From the NCBI GenBank assembly GCA_933228895.1, contig OW121853.1, forward strand, positions 125,384,133-125,448,132: a DNA stretch of 64,000 bases, in the 5' to 3' direction. The stretch comes from Platycnemis pennipes (lineage: Eukaryota > Arthropoda > Insecta > Odonata > Platycnemididae). The translations under genes were made by a program, and so were the position numbers. The notes beneath the pieces were generated by a model that was not told where the DNA came from, searched no databases, and worked only from the letters and a program-made list of their open reading frames with translations. Shown here in pieces: positions 63,800 through 64,000 of the stretch. The first letter of the stretch is position 1; each line of letters begins with the position of its first letter.

Positions 63800-64000
63800 T
63801 TCCCTTAAATAAATTCTAAAATAATCTTTTCACTGATTACATTAAAAATAATTTGCGAACTCCAACTTATTATGGTAGACTGGCCATTGATCAAAAAATT
63901 AGACAAATTGTTTGTCAAACTGGTAGATTCAAACTGTCCTTCTTTCCTCGTACAATTAGGGATATGAATAACTGTAAATATGTCCATTAGCATAAATAGG
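63800..64000 (+). mobile_element. LINE-A copy, runs off the window
   Basis: Diverged C-terminal codons (TYYGRLAIDQKIRQIVCQTG-like, then FKLSFFPRTIRDMN) reaching CTGTAAATATGTCC at the right edge. The 3' UTR and tail would be beyond 64000. Confidence 0.7.

Noticed and set aside
1..64000. CRISPR arrays, operons or phage genes
   Set aside because: The window is eukaryotic: spliced exons, an intron-containing tRNA and Pol III SINEs. The direct repeats seen are LINE tails and tandem duplications, not spaced arrays.

Overview
This window is eukaryotic nuclear DNA, most likely from an arthropod with a large, repeat-rich genome (probably a hemimetabolous insect; the species cannot be named from the sequence). 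Coding density is very low. Genes have introns, a tRNA gene has an intron, and the sequence is full of LINE, SINE, Helitron and cut-and-paste transposon remains, separated by short GC/CpG-rich islands.

The host gene is on the minus strand. Three short exons, each with clean splice sites and matching phases, encode the start of the FERM domain of an Expanded (FRMD6-like) protein, an upstream component of the Hippo pathway. They are exon 1 (start codon at 53028, donor at 52915), exon 2 (35847-35748) and exon 3 (7040-6961). They join in frame into 98 codons (38, then 33 plus one split, then 26). Introns 1 and 2 are about 17.1 kb and 28.7 kb. A 3' splice acceptor 45 nt before the ATG implies an upstream non-coding exon, and later exons lie beyond the left end. 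A cluster of four TEAD/Scalloped-type hexamers in 113 bp sits about 2 kb upstream of exon 1. This is the most interesting regulatory candidate, because expanded is a known Yorkie/Scalloped target in Drosophila.

Most of the remaining sequence is mobile DNA. The dominant family is a group of non-LTR retrotransposons (called LINE-A, -B, -C and a diverged -D here). They have a FADD-type reverse transcriptase, are almost always 5'-truncated, and A, B and C share a 3' terminal hairpin followed by a short (TAGATG)n tail. Several copies show target-site duplications and are nested in each other. Four LINE-A copies (931-2386, 13445-14184, 48101-49123, 56753-57322) are nearly identical, so the family was active recently. 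There are also degraded RTE-like LINE pieces (18.7-19.5 kb and 37.8 kb), three tRNA-derived SINE types, a Helitron-like element (22.8-23.6 kb), several MITEs, and foldback insertions with Penelope-like features. A complete pogo/Tigger-type DNA transposon (58333-61691, TA target duplication, 25-bp terminal inverted repeats) carries a decayed DDE transposase fused to a PHD-like zinc finger.

Other RNA-gene features are an intron-containing tRNA-Leu(CAA) at 13431-13315, squeezed between two LINE-A copies, and a tRNA-like cloverleaf at 28679-28750. The GC-rich islands contain long open frames on both strands, but no convincing genes were found in them. I did not find a wholly new gene system. The best leads are the expanded locus with its TEAD-site cluster, the shared 3' LINE signal, and a recurrent CTGAWGA...GAAAC hairpin signature at six loci.
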